A stretch of DNA of 64,000 nt, taken from contig NZ_CP013862.1 of NCBI RefSeq assembly GCF_001307805.1, positions 1,302,001-1,366,000 on the forward strand, in the 5' to 3' direction. The stretch's first letter is position 1. The number at the start of each line of letters is the position of its first letter. The position numbers and the translations under genes were made by a program. The notes under the pieces are model-generated. The model did not search any database. It saw nothing but the letters and a program-made list of their open reading frames with translations, and was not told the origin of the DNA. Positions 24,544 to 33,289 of this stretch are shown here, in pieces. Source of the DNA: Lentibacillus amyloliquefaciens. Its GTDB lineage: Bacteria > Bacillota > Bacilli > Bacillales > Amphibacillaceae.

Positions 24544-25401
24544 TTATTTATTTTTTAAATGAGGCCGGAAAGGAAATTTGCTGATTGATTCAAATGTGGC
24601 TCTTTCCTGAAAGATATTAATGACCGTTAATGTTTTTGGATCTGCCGGATCATCACCATAAATTCTGATTTTTTCAGGTGCCATCGCTATCAGCGGTGAC
24701 AAATTCAGCTCTTCGGCATCCAGACCGACAATATAAAGCGGTTCTTTTTGCATCAGCACTTGTAATTCCATTCGTGAAAACCGCTTGCCATCCGGCCTAT
24801 AAAAAGAAAACGAATCGCCTTGTAAAATATATATGGTGTTGAATACAGGCTTTCGTTTACTGATATATTTCCTGAGCGAATCAATAAATGCCTGATGATC
24901 TTCTTCACGTTTGAACTCATCAATCGCAAGCCCAACATAATGATTGAGCTGATCTTTAAAAACCTTTAATTGAAAACTGATAAGTGAATCGAAATGAATT
25001 GTACCTGACTGTTTAATGTTAGACAAAAGTAATGAATAAAGCAGCTTGCTCGGATCTTTATGATTTCGTACCATCTGGCTGTCTTTATCATCTCCGGTAC
25101 AGATCCAATACGACAAATCCAAAATCCGTTCAATTTCATCTGCATTCGAATAATAATAATTGCGCCTGATAATGCTATTGAGCATGCTTGTCAAGCGGTG
25201 AGTCACAAATACACCAACCATAGCCCGGGCAATCGTCTCCATGAAATCGGTGCCGGCTGCCCGGGATTCCAGCTGAAGATAATTCCCCCATACTTTCGTT
25301 GTTCGCCAGTGTAATTCAATTTCTTTATTCAATTGAAACAAGTTCTCACAAAAGCTAATCGCCTCTTTATCCGATTCAAAATAAACTTCCAGCAAAAACA
25401 T
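24544..25401 (-). CDS. ytxC: YtxC-like putative sporulation protein
   Basis: This protein of about 285 residues matches the YtxC family, found only in spore formers. It begins MFLLEVYFESDKEAISFCENL, with a central helical part (HRLTSMLNSIIRRNYYYSN, ILDLSYWICTG) and a C-terminal part with GLDAEELNLSPLIAMAPEKIRIYG. The function is unknown. The position between thrS and dnaI matches B. subtilis ytxC. The start is uncertain: AGGGTGATG places ATG (25401) very close to the binding site, and the TTG two codons later is better spaced. An upstream extension to 25467 looks spurious. A large repeat separates it from dnaI. Confidence 0.82.
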   Translation of the reverse strand: MFLLEVYFESDKEAISFCENLFQLNKEIELHWRTTKVWGNYLQLESRAAGTDFMETIARAMVGVFVTHRLTSMLNSIIRRNYYYSNADEIERILDLSYWICTGDDKDSQMVRNHKDPSKLLYSLLLSNIKQSGTIHFDSLISFQLKVFKDQLNHYVGLAIDEFKREEDHQAFIDSLRKYISKRKPVFNTIYILQGDSFSFYRPDGKRFSRMELQVLMQKEPLYIVGLDAEELNLSPLIAMAPEKIRIYGDDPADPKTLTVINIFQERATFESISKFPFRPHLKNK

Positions 25402-25539
25402 CACCCTCATCCAAGACCAAACTGTTACATTATATGGACGTGCCAATGAAAAAATGTCACGTCCCATGAAACTAGTAATTATCTATAATGCAGAGTGGTC
25501 AAATAGGATAATGCTCTTCTGCCATATTTTAAAATTAGG

Positions 25540-26040
25540 TTGTGTTCTAAAAGATTGTTGCTTTTAACAAAAATCCATAAACTGCGAAGTAAAATCTTAT
25601 TTGATTATTTGGAAAAGCTTTCTGGCGACGCAGCTCAGAATTTCTCGCTTTCCGTGGGCTCCCCACGAGCCTCCTCGTGAGCAAAAACCGCTCACTGCGG
25701 GGTCTACAAGAGCTCGCTTTCCCACAGGAGTCTCGCATATTCCAGCTGCTGGTGTGAGTGTGTAAACATCGTTACTCGTTAAACAACTGAAACTCCAGTG
25801 AGCAATTGTCAGCGCAGGCAATATACGCAGACTATGGGAACAGCACGTGTCGTGACGCCCCCGCAAGAAAGCGGCCTTTGCTTTCTGAGGAGGCTGAGGC
25901 CGTGCCCATGGAAAGCGGAGTATATTGCCGGAGCCTCTTTAAGCACTTAGAGATATTCAGAATGGAAAAAGCCTTCCTAATGAAATCTTTCACTACTTCG
26001 CACTTTATATCAACTGCGTAAAAAGCAACAATGATTGCGA
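25540..26040. repeat. Large GC-rich palindromic repeat, locus 1 (two units)
   Basis: Two GC-rich units (about 25615-25745 and 25800-25945) face each other inside longer arms. The outer arms are ATCCATAAACTGCGAAGTA near 25572 and ACTACTTCGCACTTTATATC near 25991. Core motifs GAGCCTCCTCG, CCGCTCACTGCGGGGTCT and ACAGGAGTCTCGC recur at 40.3, 50.9 and 59.3 kb. Open frames here are by-products of the palindrome. Confidence 0.8.
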
Positions 26041-26168
26041 AAACAGCCTAAAATTATAATCGAATCAGGAATATTAGAAAAAAAAGGCACGTCCAAACAT
26101 TCATGGAACATGCCCCTTTTTAGCCTTAAGACCGGTTGTAAAAATGAATAAAAGATAGTCGTAACGAT

Positions 26169-27101
26169 TCATAAATCACGGCGGTTATCACCTTGCAATT
26201 CGACCTCTTTAGTGACTTGTTTGATCCGTTCAATAATCCGACCGGCTTTGACCGTCTCACTGCCGCCCCGGTTCGTTGTTGCAAGCTGTTCCTCCAATTG
26301 CTCCATACTGTAGTTGGAGGTGAAAAATACCGGCAAATTTTCCATCATCCGGTATTGTAAAATAGATCCGAGTATCTCATCACGGAACCAGGCCGACTGT
26401 GTTTCAGCCCCGATATCATCAAGCATAAGGACATCGGTCTTTTTGAAATAATTAATCTTGTCATTAATCGAATCATCTTTAATGGAGCTTTTCATCTCCC
26501 GGACAAACTCAGGCATATAAATGAGCATGGATGATATATTAAACTGCTTCAGCTCATTTGCGAGCGCACCAAGAAAATACGTTTTCCCCACGCCGAATGG
26601 CCCATAGAAATAAATTCCTTTAGATGGGAGGTTCGTTTTCGCTTCTTTTAAAAAGGTTAACATTTCATAGACAACCGGCTGTCTTTGATTATCGATATCG
26701 ATGCTGTCAACACTTGCATTTAATATATCTTTTGGCATATACAAGCTCTGAATCAAATCCTGCTGTTCCTTCTGTTTTTCATAATCAGTGCGGTTATGGC
26801 ATTTCTCATATACAAGATGTATTTCACCGTTGTCCGTCCGCAATATCGGTGAATAACCTTGAATCATATTTATGCAGCTGCCATAACTCTTGCACTTATC
26901 ACACTGCTTCGATTGTGTTTTATATTCATAGAGTTTGATAAGGTTTTTGTCAATTTCTTTTTGGGATAGCTGAGGGTTAAGCGACAAGAATTCACTGATT
27001 TCAGGATCGTTCAGCACCTCTTCCCTTACTTTCAAATAGTTTTCTTTGAAATTTTGGTTTTGTTTCATCCATTTTTGAATTTCAGACTGTACTGGTTTCA
27101 T
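26169..27101 (-). CDS. dnaI: Primosomal protein DnaI (helicase loader)
   Basis: This AAA+ loader of about 310 residues delivers the replicative helicase DnaC onto DNA with DnaB and DnaD. It has an N-terminal helicase-binding zinc module (KQCDKCKSYGSCINM with a later CHNRTDY) and an ATPase domain with Walker A GPFGVGKTYF, Walker B VLMLDDIGAE, the sensor segment PVFFTSNYSMEQLEEQLA, and an arginine-finger region ending GRIIERIKQVTKEVELQGDNRR. The start at 27101 has AAGGGTG about 8 nt upstream; the GTG at 27110 overlaps that site. It lies 22 bp after dnaB, so both are one operon. Confidence 0.95.
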   Translation of the reverse strand: MKPVQSEIQKWMKQNQNFKENYLKVREEVLNDPEISEFLSLNPQLSQKEIDKNLIKLYEYKTQSKQCDKCKSYGSCINMIQGYSPILRTDNGEIHLVYEKCHNRTDYEKQKEQQDLIQSLYMPKDILNASVDSIDIDNQRQPVVYEMLTFLKEAKTNLPSKGIYFYGPFGVGKTYFLGALANELKQFNISSMLIYMPEFVREMKSSIKDDSINDKINYFKKTDVLMLDDIGAETQSAWFRDEILGSILQYRMMENLPVFFTSNYSMEQLEEQLATTNRGGSETVKAGRIIERIKQVTKEVELQGDNRRDL

Positions 27102-27122
27102 AATCGACACCCTTGCACGTGA

Positions 27123-28457
27123 TTATTGTTTTCCGTTTGAGAATTCCCGGAGCAATGCTGCAAATTCTTCGTTATTCTGTGCGGTATTCGTACTGGTTTG
27201 TTCAGCTTGCGGCTTTTTCTTTTTCCGCTCTTTAAACCATTCCGGCACCACTTCTTTGGAGGCTGGCTTGCGGTAGTTTTTAGGTTTGTTTTTACGCTCT
27301 TGATATTGCGCCTTTTGATTTTTGGCAAATGCCATAGCTTCACTCGCCGTTTTTAAATTCGCTCGTGACCAGTGGCTGGCGATTGTTTCCATATATGCTT
27401 TTGACAATTTCATATCAGACTGCAGCAGTACATAATGAATCAGTACGTTCATAACCGGTGAAGGGAGACCTTGTGTCGTCATGACTTCCCGAATCATCTT
27501 CAAATCCTGGCCTGATGCATGTTCGCCGTTGGAAAAATCTTCAAGCAGTTCTTTCGGTGAAATGTTTTCCAGTTTCGAAATAAGCTGCTCTTCCTTCGTG
27601 GTTGGCTTAACGTCTGTTTCCACTGCTTTATTGGTAGTTTTCTCAGCGAGCCGTATTGAAGACGATTGATTTTTTGATTGAAACAAATCGTGGCACGCTT
27701 CCTTAAATTCACCTGCTGAAAGTGTGTTTTCTTCTGTAAGCGCCCAAAGCACAGCCTTTTCGACTTCAAATTCTGCCAAACCATACAGTGTCATCATCTG
27801 GTGTATAAGCCGTTTATTTGCTGCTGTCAGTACTTTTTTGGCAGGAATCATCCGTGATTGAAGCATTTGTTCCATCCAGGAAAAATCGATTGATGGGAAT
27901 GTTTCTTCTGTTACTTGGCTGTTCTCCTGTGTTTCCATGTACGGAATCGTCGCAGCATCAGGCTGAAAAGTTTGGAATACGTCGTTGAAGGCAGCGGTTA
28001 TATTGGTTCCCTTATCAGAATGCTGCACGCGAAAATGCTCCTGCAACAACGTAAACTTCGACTCACCAATATGATGATAAAGCAATTGTGCAAGCATATC
28101 ATCACCAAAAAATTCAGCCGGGGCAAACGGTGGCAAAAGCTCATACGTATATACACTATGTTCACTGGATTTATGCTGATACGTTTTCAATAAGCCAAGC
28201 CCTTCCAGCTTTATTCTGGATCTATAAATTTTGTCGAGCGGCAAGTTCATGTAATTCATCAATGTATGATGTGTCTGAGCCGCTGATTCTTCCTGGAAAT
28301 CCAACTCATTGATCAGTGTCTGATAGAGTGAAACCGCCGTAACGCCGACAAGCGGCTGATACAAATGTGTTAACGATTTAGTATACTCAACCGGCAGGCT
28401 TCTTTTAAGTAAAACCCGGTATCCTTCGATGGGCAAAATTTTTCCGATATCACTCAT
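27123..28457 (-). CDS. dnaB: Replication initiation and membrane attachment protein DnaB
   Basis: This 444-residue Firmicute DnaB is a primosome component. With DnaD and DnaI it remodels oriC DNA and loads helicase, and it links the complex to the membrane. It has the N-terminal DnaB/DnaD-type winged helix region (LPIEGYRVLLKRSLPVEYTKSLTHLYQPLVG) and a C-terminal DDBH2-like part (SPVMNVLIHYVLLQSDMKLSKAYMETIASHWSRANLKTASEAM). A lysine-rich tail ends REFSNGKQ. GAGAGGA precedes the ATG. It follows nrdR by 34 bp and leads into dnaI. Confidence 0.95.
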   Translation of the reverse strand: MSDIGKILPIEGYRVLLKRSLPVEYTKSLTHLYQPLVGVTAVSLYQTLINELDFQEESAAQTHHTLMNYMNLPLDKIYRSRIKLEGLGLLKTYQHKSSEHSVYTYELLPPFAPAEFFGDDMLAQLLYHHIGESKFTLLQEHFRVQHSDKGTNITAAFNDVFQTFQPDAATIPYMETQENSQVTEETFPSIDFSWMEQMLQSRMIPAKKVLTAANKRLIHQMMTLYGLAEFEVEKAVLWALTEENTLSAGEFKEACHDLFQSKNQSSSIRLAEKTTNKAVETDVKPTTKEEQLISKLENISPKELLEDFSNGEHASGQDLKMIREVMTTQGLPSPVMNVLIHYVLLQSDMKLSKAYMETIASHWSRANLKTASEAMAFAKNQKAQYQERKNKPKNYRKPASKEVVPEWFKERKKKKPQAEQTSTNTAQNNEEFAALLREFSNGKQ

Positions 28458-28491
28458 TATGCTAATCCTCTCTTTGTTCGTTGGTGCTTTT

Positions 28492-28962
28492 TCATTCGGA
28501 TCGTTCTTTATCAGATTTGATCAAGTCTTTCAATTCATCCAAAAAAACGGATAGATCCTTGAACTGGCGATAGACAGAAGCAAAACGAACGTATGCGACC
28601 TCATCAACATCAGACAACCTCTCCATTACCATTTCACCAATGTCATTACTTTCTATTTCGGATACGCCTGTATTTCTGAGCTCCTTTTCCACATCAATTG
28701 CAATGCCTTCAATCTGCTCAAGTGCGACTGGCCGCTTTTCACAGGCTTTAATCAAGCCGCGTATCAGTTTCTCACGGCTGTATTCCTGACGTGTGCCATC
28801 TTTTTTAACGACAATTAATGGAACTTCTTCAATCCGTTCAAACGTGGTGAACCGGAAACCACACCGTTCACATTCCCTGCGTCTGCGTATTGAACGGCCT
28901 TCCTCAATCGGCCGGGAATCCAGTACTTTTGTACTTTTATTTTGGCAATTTGAACATCTCAT
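28492..28962 (-). CDS. nrdR: Transcriptional repressor NrdR
   Basis: NrdR is a 156-residue zinc-ribbon/ATP-cone repressor of ribonucleotide reductase genes. It has two CxxC pairs (MRCSNCQ and CERCGF) flanking RRRRE, then [33 protein letters not shown], the ATP-cone that senses dATP/ATP. The length and every motif fit the family. Upstream of dnaB in the same direction, it forms nrdR-dnaB-dnaI as in other Bacillales. Confidence 0.97.
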   Translation of the reverse strand: MRCSNCQNKSTKVLDSRPIEEGRSIRRRRECERCGFRFTTFERIEEVPLIVVKKDGTRQEYSREKLIRGLIKACEKRPVALEQIEGIAIDVEKELRNTGVSEIESNDIGEMVMERLSDVDEVAYVRFASVYRQFKDLSVFLDELKDLIKSDKERSE

Positions 28963-29136
28963 ATTTGTTCAACCCCATTCATTCATAACTGCCTTTAAAT
29001 ATTTATTTTAGATCAGTGTCAATTTATTATCCGAGTTTCTTATAACTGCACCATTATATTAAGCTGCAGATACGTCATTAATTTATATCTTATCCTATTT
29101 ATTGTAACACGATTATCATATCTGCAGGAAATAAAA

Positions 29137-29176
29137 GAAAAGATTGACGCATCTTTTTAAAGAGGTCAATCTTAAT
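29137..29176 (-). terminator. Terminator of gapB
   Basis: AAGATTGACC pairs with GCGTCAATCTT on the minus strand, followed by TTCTTTTATTT, just past the gapB stop. Confidence 0.75.
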
Positions 29177-29197
29177 GGTTTATATAATATACACTTA

Positions 29198-30229
29198 TTA
29201 TGAAACTTTCACATGTTTCTTGCTCAAATAACTTCCAACATACTTAGCGAGATCCACAACGCGTTTTGAGTAGCCCCATTCATTGTCATACCAAGCTAAT
29301 ATTTTAATCTTATTATCTTGCATGACCATAGTTGACAACCCGTCGATAATAGCCGAGTAGTTACTTGTTGTATAATCGACCGAAACGAGCGGTTCATCAC
29401 TGTATTGGATAATGCCCTGCATATCATTTTTGGAAGCGTCGCGAAAAATAGCGTTTACCATCTCAGGGGTTGTATTTTCTTCCACGTCAATGACCAAATC
29501 AATCAGCGAAACATTCGGTGTCGGGACTCTCAGTGCTGTTCCATGCAGTTTCCCTTGCAAATGCGGAAGCACCTCGCCTAATGCCTTGGCAGCACCAGTT
29601 GAAGTTGGAATGATCGATTGGGTGAGCCCGCGGGCCCTGCGCAAATCTTTATGCGGGTTATCAAGGTTCTTTTGGTCATTTGTAAACGAATGCACTGTCG
29701 TCATCAGGCCATTCTCAATTGTAAAATGTTCATCCAATACTTTTACGACAGGTGCCAGGCAATTAGTCGTGCAGGAAGCATTGGAAATAACCTCATCATT
29801 TTCCGGTTTGTATGATTGTTCATTGACGCCCATCACAAGTGTGTTGTCAACTTGTTTGCCGGGAGCTGTGATGACAACCTTTTTTGCTCCAGCCTGAATG
29901 TGCCGCCCTGCCTCTTCTTTTGATTTGAATTTTCCTGTTGCTTCGATGACAACATCAATATCAAGGTCTTGCCATGGCAACTTTTCCGGGTCGCGTGAAC
30001 TGACAATCTTAATTTGCTTGCCATCAACTTCCAGTCCATCTTGCAGCGCCTTAATTTCACTGTCAAAAATACCATGAATACTGTCATACTTAATTAAATG
30101 TGCAAGTGTTTCAGGAGGATAATTGGCATTGATTGCCACCATGTCTAATTGTTGATCTTTTACCGCCTGACGAAAAACCATGCGGCCAATACGGCCAAAT
30201 CCGTTAATTGCAACTCGGGTTTTATTCAT
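29198..30229 (-). CDS. gapB: Glyceraldehyde-3-phosphate dehydrogenase, gluconeogenic type GapB
   Basis: This 343-residue GAPDH interconverts glyceraldehyde-3-phosphate and 1,3-bisphosphoglycerate. It has the Rossmann start AINGFGRIGRMVFR, the catalytic ASCTTNCLAP motif and the C-terminal WYDNEWGYSKRVVDL. The NADP-preferring GapB assignment rests on its place next to nrdR/dnaB, overall resemblance, and two CcpN-type boxes upstream, since CcpN represses gapB and pckA during glycolysis in B. subtilis. B. subtilis has speD between gapB and nrdR; here there is none. It is a single gene with its own terminator. Confidence 0.95.
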   Translation of the reverse strand: MNKTRVAINGFGRIGRMVFRQAVKDQQLDMVAINANYPPETLAHLIKYDSIHGIFDSEIKALQDGLEVDGKQIKIVSSRDPEKLPWQDLDIDVVIEATGKFKSKEEAGRHIQAGAKKVVITAPGKQVDNTLVMGVNEQSYKPENDEVISNASCTTNCLAPVVKVLDEHFTIENGLMTTVHSFTNDQKNLDNPHKDLRRARGLTQSIIPTSTGAAKALGEVLPHLQGKLHGTALRVPTPNVSLIDLVIDVEENTTPEMVNAIFRDASKNDMQGIIQYSDEPLVSVDYTTSNYSAIIDGLSTMVMQDNKIKILAWYDNEWGYSKRVVDLAKYVGSYLSKKHVKVS

Positions 30230-30245
30230 TGTTCATCCCCCAATT

Positions 30246-30256
30246 TATGTTATACT
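30246..30256 (+). promoter_or_regulatory. CcpN-type operator box, gapB-proximal
   Basis: TATGTTATACT fits the published CcpN consensus TRTGHYATAYW as remembered. It overlaps the TATAAC -10 of the gapB promoter and mirrors the box at 30279-30289. Confidence 0.65.
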
Positions 30257-30276
30257 TTTTTAATCATTGTTTGCAA
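30251..30276 (-). promoter_or_regulatory. gapB promoter
   Basis: On the minus strand TTGCAA, 16 bp, TATAAC upstream of gapB. The -10 lies inside the proximal CcpN box, which suits repression. Confidence 0.5.
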
Positions 30277-30278
30277 TT

Positions 30279-30289
30279 AGTATAACACA
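30279..30289 (-). promoter_or_regulatory. CcpN-type operator box, gapB-distal
   Basis: On the minus strand TGTGTTATACT fits TRTGHYATAYW. With the proximal box it forms a perfect inverted repeat (TGTTATACT / AGTATAACA). Confidence 0.65.
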
Positions 30290-30524
30290 TTGAGGTGAGA
30301 ATGTGCTATTCTTCAATGAAAAATTTTCTTGAATCCAAAAATTGTTTTATTGTCAATTATATTCTACACAGCCTAAAGAAAGACTCTACCATTGATTTCC
30401 CCACCATTTTGACTCACAAAAGTTATATGATTAATTTTCCGATTTTACTTGATTTTTAAATCTCGTTCTTTTACAATTATATGCAAATATTCAATATTCG
30501 TATGTTGTTGAAAGGAGGACGACA

Positions 30525-31670
30525 GTGGAGAAAGCATTTTTTATACCTGCCTATCCAAAGCCAAGTCTTAATATGGTGCAATCGTTGGGGGTAAATCTCC
30601 TGACACATATTCAGCTGACTGATTATTATTTAAACAGTTCCACGCTTTCTTCAGAATCATTAAAAGATCTTACCAATAAGCTGCCTGACCATCTCATAAA
30701 CGATTTGCAGTTGTTGCGAACAGTTTTTGCTCATGGCGTCATACTCAGAGGTTATTACATCAAATCAATTAATAATTTGAATAAGGATTGGGATGAGTTT
30801 ATTAGCTGGTGGAAGGAGATGACCGAGGATCACGTATTGGATTTAGTCATTTACGGCATCAGGGAGACGATGGACTATTATTATCAATATTTGCCGCGTA
30901 TACCTCTTGTAGAGGAAACGATGAAGGATGTCAGCTTAGATGAAGATCAATTAAAGGATCCCGAAAACCGCCGCAGGGCCATAAAAGCTGTTTTGGAGAG
31001 CTGGTCAACAACGGATATAGAAGGGTCTCTAACTTTCTATGAAGACTTGAAGCGCGTGAAAGCCAAAATAATTCAATTGATCGAGGGGTTCTGGTTATCA
31101 GGTTTCAACGATCTGTGGGAAAGTGAACAAAATCGGTTATCAGAATGGCACCTGCAAAACGAAAAAATTTTATCTAAATCATTCAGGACAAACCTTGAAG
31201 CCCTTCTCGAACTGACAGGTTTATATCCTGATACGAATGAAACGGACCAGCTGAAACGGGCAACAAAAGTGACATTTATTCCCGTTCTTAATTTAGGAAG
31301 ACTGCTGACCTTTGAAAATATCAACAACCATATGTATGTCATGTTTGAGCCTTCATCAGATGAAACGGAAAAGGAAACATATTCATCACAACAACATTTG
31401 TCAGATGTTTCCCCGGCCTTTGAAGGTCTCGGCGATCAGACGCGCCTGCAAATTCTTGTGCTTCTCGCTGAAAACAAGGAAATGTTTGCTCAGCAAGTCA
31501 TCAAGAAACTCAATATGAAACAAAGCACAATATCACGTCATCTCAATCAATTGCATAAATCAGGTCTCGTCTCGATCCGTCAAGAAGGCAACACAAAGTA
31601 TTTTTCAATCAGCCAAAATAGGATAAGCGACGTGATAAACGTTCTGGAGTCATTATTAACAAGAGGTTAA
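30525..31670 (+). CDS. ArsR-type winged-helix regulator with long N-terminal domain
   Basis: This 381-residue protein has an N-terminal region of about 290 residues, helical and without metal motifs (for example FISWWKEMTEDHVLDLVIYGIRETMDYYYQYLPRI). A C-terminal ArsR helix-turn-helix follows (FEGLGDQTRLQILVLLAENKEMFAQQVIKKLNMKQSTISRHLNQLHKSGLVSIRQEGNTKYFSI). The layout resembles regulators with a DUF5937 sensor. It starts with GTG and has AAAGGAGG in front. It is 18 bp upstream of a VOC gene in the same direction, which is probably its cotranscribed target. The ligand is unknown. Confidence 0.82.
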   Translation: MEKAFFIPAYPKPSLNMVQSLGVNLLTHIQLTDYYLNSSTLSSESLKDLTNKLPDHLINDLQLLRTVFAHGVILRGYYIKSINNLNKDWDEFISWWKEMTEDHVLDLVIYGIRETMDYYYQYLPRIPLVEETMKDVSLDEDQLKDPENRRRAIKAVLESWSTTDIEGSLTFYEDLKRVKAKIIQLIEGFWLSGFNDLWESEQNRLSEWHLQNEKILSKSFRTNLEALLELTGLYPDTNETDQLKRATKVTFIPVLNLGRLLTFENINNHMYVMFEPSSDETEKETYSSQQHLSDVSPAFEGLGDQTRLQILVLLAENKEMFAQQVIKKLNMKQSTISRHLNQLHKSGLVSIRQEGNTKYFSISQNRISDVINVLESLLTRG

Positions 31671-31688
31671 AAAGGAGAGGAACTTTAA

Positions 31689-32063
31689 ATGACAAATTTT
31701 AAAATTGAAAAACTCAGTACTATCGTCATCCCGGTGAAAAACATGGACAGATCCATACATTTTTACAAGAATGTTTTAGGTTTGACTGAAGAATTTATAG
31801 AAGATGGCATGGCCTATTTTTCTGTTGGACCGGGTGAAAGTAAAATGACCATCATGCTGCATATTATTGATGAACCTGAACCGGTCGAAAAAGGTGTGAT
31901 CTTTGAACTATTGGCTGACGATGTAACTAAAGCTGTTGCCTCCATCAAAAGCGCCGGCGGAAAAATTATGCAGGAACCTGTTGACCGCGAATGGGGTGTC
32001 AAAGAAGCTGTCATTAGTGATCCGGATGGTTATCGAATTTGGATTGTCCAGCCTTTGTCATAG
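31689..32063 (+). CDS. VOC-family protein (glyoxalase-like)
   Basis: This 124-residue single-domain vicinal oxygen chelate protein reads IEKLSTIVIPVKNMDRSIHFYKNVLGL, then KMTIMLHIIDEPEPVEKGVIFELLADDVTKAVASIKSAGG and VISDPDGYRIWIVQPLS. The final DPDGYRIWIVQ strand carries the usual conserved acidic position. AAAAGGAG precedes the ATG. It follows the ArsR gene by 18 bp and may act on, or bind, the compound that the regulator senses. The substrate cannot be told. Confidence 0.85.
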   Translation: MTNFKIEKLSTIVIPVKNMDRSIHFYKNVLGLTEEFIEDGMAYFSVGPGESKMTIMLHIIDEPEPVEKGVIFELLADDVTKAVASIKSAGGKIMQEPVDREWGVKEAVISDPDGYRIWIVQPLS

Positions 32064-32108
32064 TCTCTTTTTATTTCCTGGGCAGCGATATCATAGGGGT
32101 ATTAATCA

Positions 32109-32615
32109 TTGAAAATATCAATCATTAAACCACAGACAGAATATGCAGAAGCGATTGCTGCTATCTGTACTGCGGGCTGGAGGCAAACTGTAGAAGGAAA
32201 GCTAAGCGAAGAATACCAGAAAAAGAATGTTGCGTTTTGGTATAACCATGAACGGGTGATCAACGACATCAATGCAGGAGCTTATACGCATGCTGCACTC
32301 ATTGATTCAGAAGTTGCAGGTGTAATTGGTGGCGGTATGACGGGACCGGATATAGCAGAGATATTCATGCTGTATGTGAACGAAATGTATCGGTATCAAG
32401 GAATCGGCAGACGTCTGCTTGAGGCACTGACGCGGGAAGTAATTGATCAAGGGGCTTCAGAACAATGGGTTTCTGTTCAAGAAGACAATCAGCGTGGTAT
32501 TCCTTTTTACGAAGCAAGGGGTTTTGTTTATCAAGAGAAAAGGGGAACATTAACCGAAACCGGGGAAGAACAGGTTTCCTTTCGATATGTAAGATCAATA
32601 CATGAGACCTTATAG
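32109..32615 (+). CDS. GNAT-family N-acetyltransferase
   Basis: This 168-residue acetyl-CoA-dependent transferase has motif A in IFMLYVNEMYRYQGIGRRLLEALTREVI (the R/Q-x-x-G-x-G/A acetyl-CoA loop as YQGIGR) and motif B in WVSVQEDNQRGIPFYEARGF. It begins with TTG and has AGGGG upstream. The acceptor is unknown; the YEARGFVYQEKRGTL ending is common in small-molecule acetylases. It is 45 bp after the VOC gene and closes the plus-strand cluster with a terminator. Confidence 0.85.
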   Translation: MKISIIKPQTEYAEAIAAICTAGWRQTVEGKLSEEYQKKNVAFWYNHERVINDINAGAYTHAALIDSEVAGVIGGGMTGPDIAEIFMLYVNEMYRYQGIGRRLLEALTREVIDQGASEQWVSVQEDNQRGIPFYEARGFVYQEKRGTLTETGEEQVSFRYVRSIHETL

Positions 32616-32617
32616 GA

Positions 32618-32650
32618 ATAGCTCAGTTAAGGCAACTGAGCTATCTTTGA
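32618..32650 (+). terminator. Terminator after the GNAT gene
   Basis: ATAGCTCAGTT and AACTGAGCTAT form a perfect 11-bp stem with CTTTG following. The T-run is short. Confidence 0.65.
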
Positions 32651-32680
32651 AGGTGTTCCAAATTTAATTTCAACTAAAAA

Positions 32681-33280
32681 TCACAATACATCCCATGCCC
32701 GAAGCAGCGATTCGAGCTGTCGGCAGGAGTCATGTTTTGAATCATTGTTGTCAATGACAGCATCGGCGAGCGCTGCCTTTTCTTTGACCGGCATCTGTGC
32801 GTTAATCCGCTGGTAAGCCTCTTCCTCTGAATAACCGTCGCGTTCCATCAGGCGCTCGAGCTGGACACCTTCATCAACATAAACAACAACGGTTTTATCA
32901 ACAAAATGTGTCAGTTTGCTTTCAAATAACAATGGGATATCGAGCACGACACTTTTTTCACCGGATGCGGCAAATGCATCTCGCCGTTCAATCATCTTCT
33001 CCCTGACTGCGGGATGTACGATATTATTTAGCTGTTGACGTTTTTCCTCATTCTCGAATACAATTGCTCCTAATTTTTTCCGGTCGAGTGACTTGTCATC
33101 ATATAAAACACCTTCACCGAATGTTTCAACAATCTGTTCATATGCTTTTTCTCCCGGCATGACAACTTCCCGGGATATTTTATCGGCGTCGATTACCGGA
33201 ATATTAAAATCATCAAACATTAATGAAACGGTGCTTTTACCGCTTGCAATACTTCCTGTCAGTCCAATAACATGTGTCAT
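32681..33280 (-). CDS. coaE: Dephospho-CoA kinase
   Basis: CoaE phosphorylates the 3'-OH of dephospho-CoA, the last step of coenzyme A synthesis. It is a 199-residue P-loop kinase with GLTGSIASGKSTVSLMF, the DADKISREVVMPG loop, DIPLLFESKL and a lid with RLMERDGYSEEEAYQRINAQMP. It is the last gene of polA-mutM-coaE, 9 bp after mutM, the same order as in B. subtilis. Confidence 0.96.
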   Translation of the reverse strand: MTHVIGLTGSIASGKSTVSLMFDDFNIPVIDADKISREVVMPGEKAYEQIVETFGEGVLYDDKSLDRKKLGAIVFENEEKRQQLNNIVHPAVREKMIERRDAFAASGEKSVVLDIPLLFESKLTHFVDKTVVVYVDEGVQLERLMERDGYSEEEAYQRINAQMPVKEKAALADAVIDNNDSKHDSCRQLESLLRAWDVL

Positions 33281-33289
33281 TTGCGATCC

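Noticed and set aside
25547..26021. Open frames of 63-89 codons between ytxC and dnaI
   Set aside because: They lie wholly within the large palindromic repeat and occur on both strands because of its symmetry.
29412..29897. 161-codon plus-strand frame opposite gapB
   Set aside because: It is a shadow of the conserved gapB coding sequence; there is no ribosome site.
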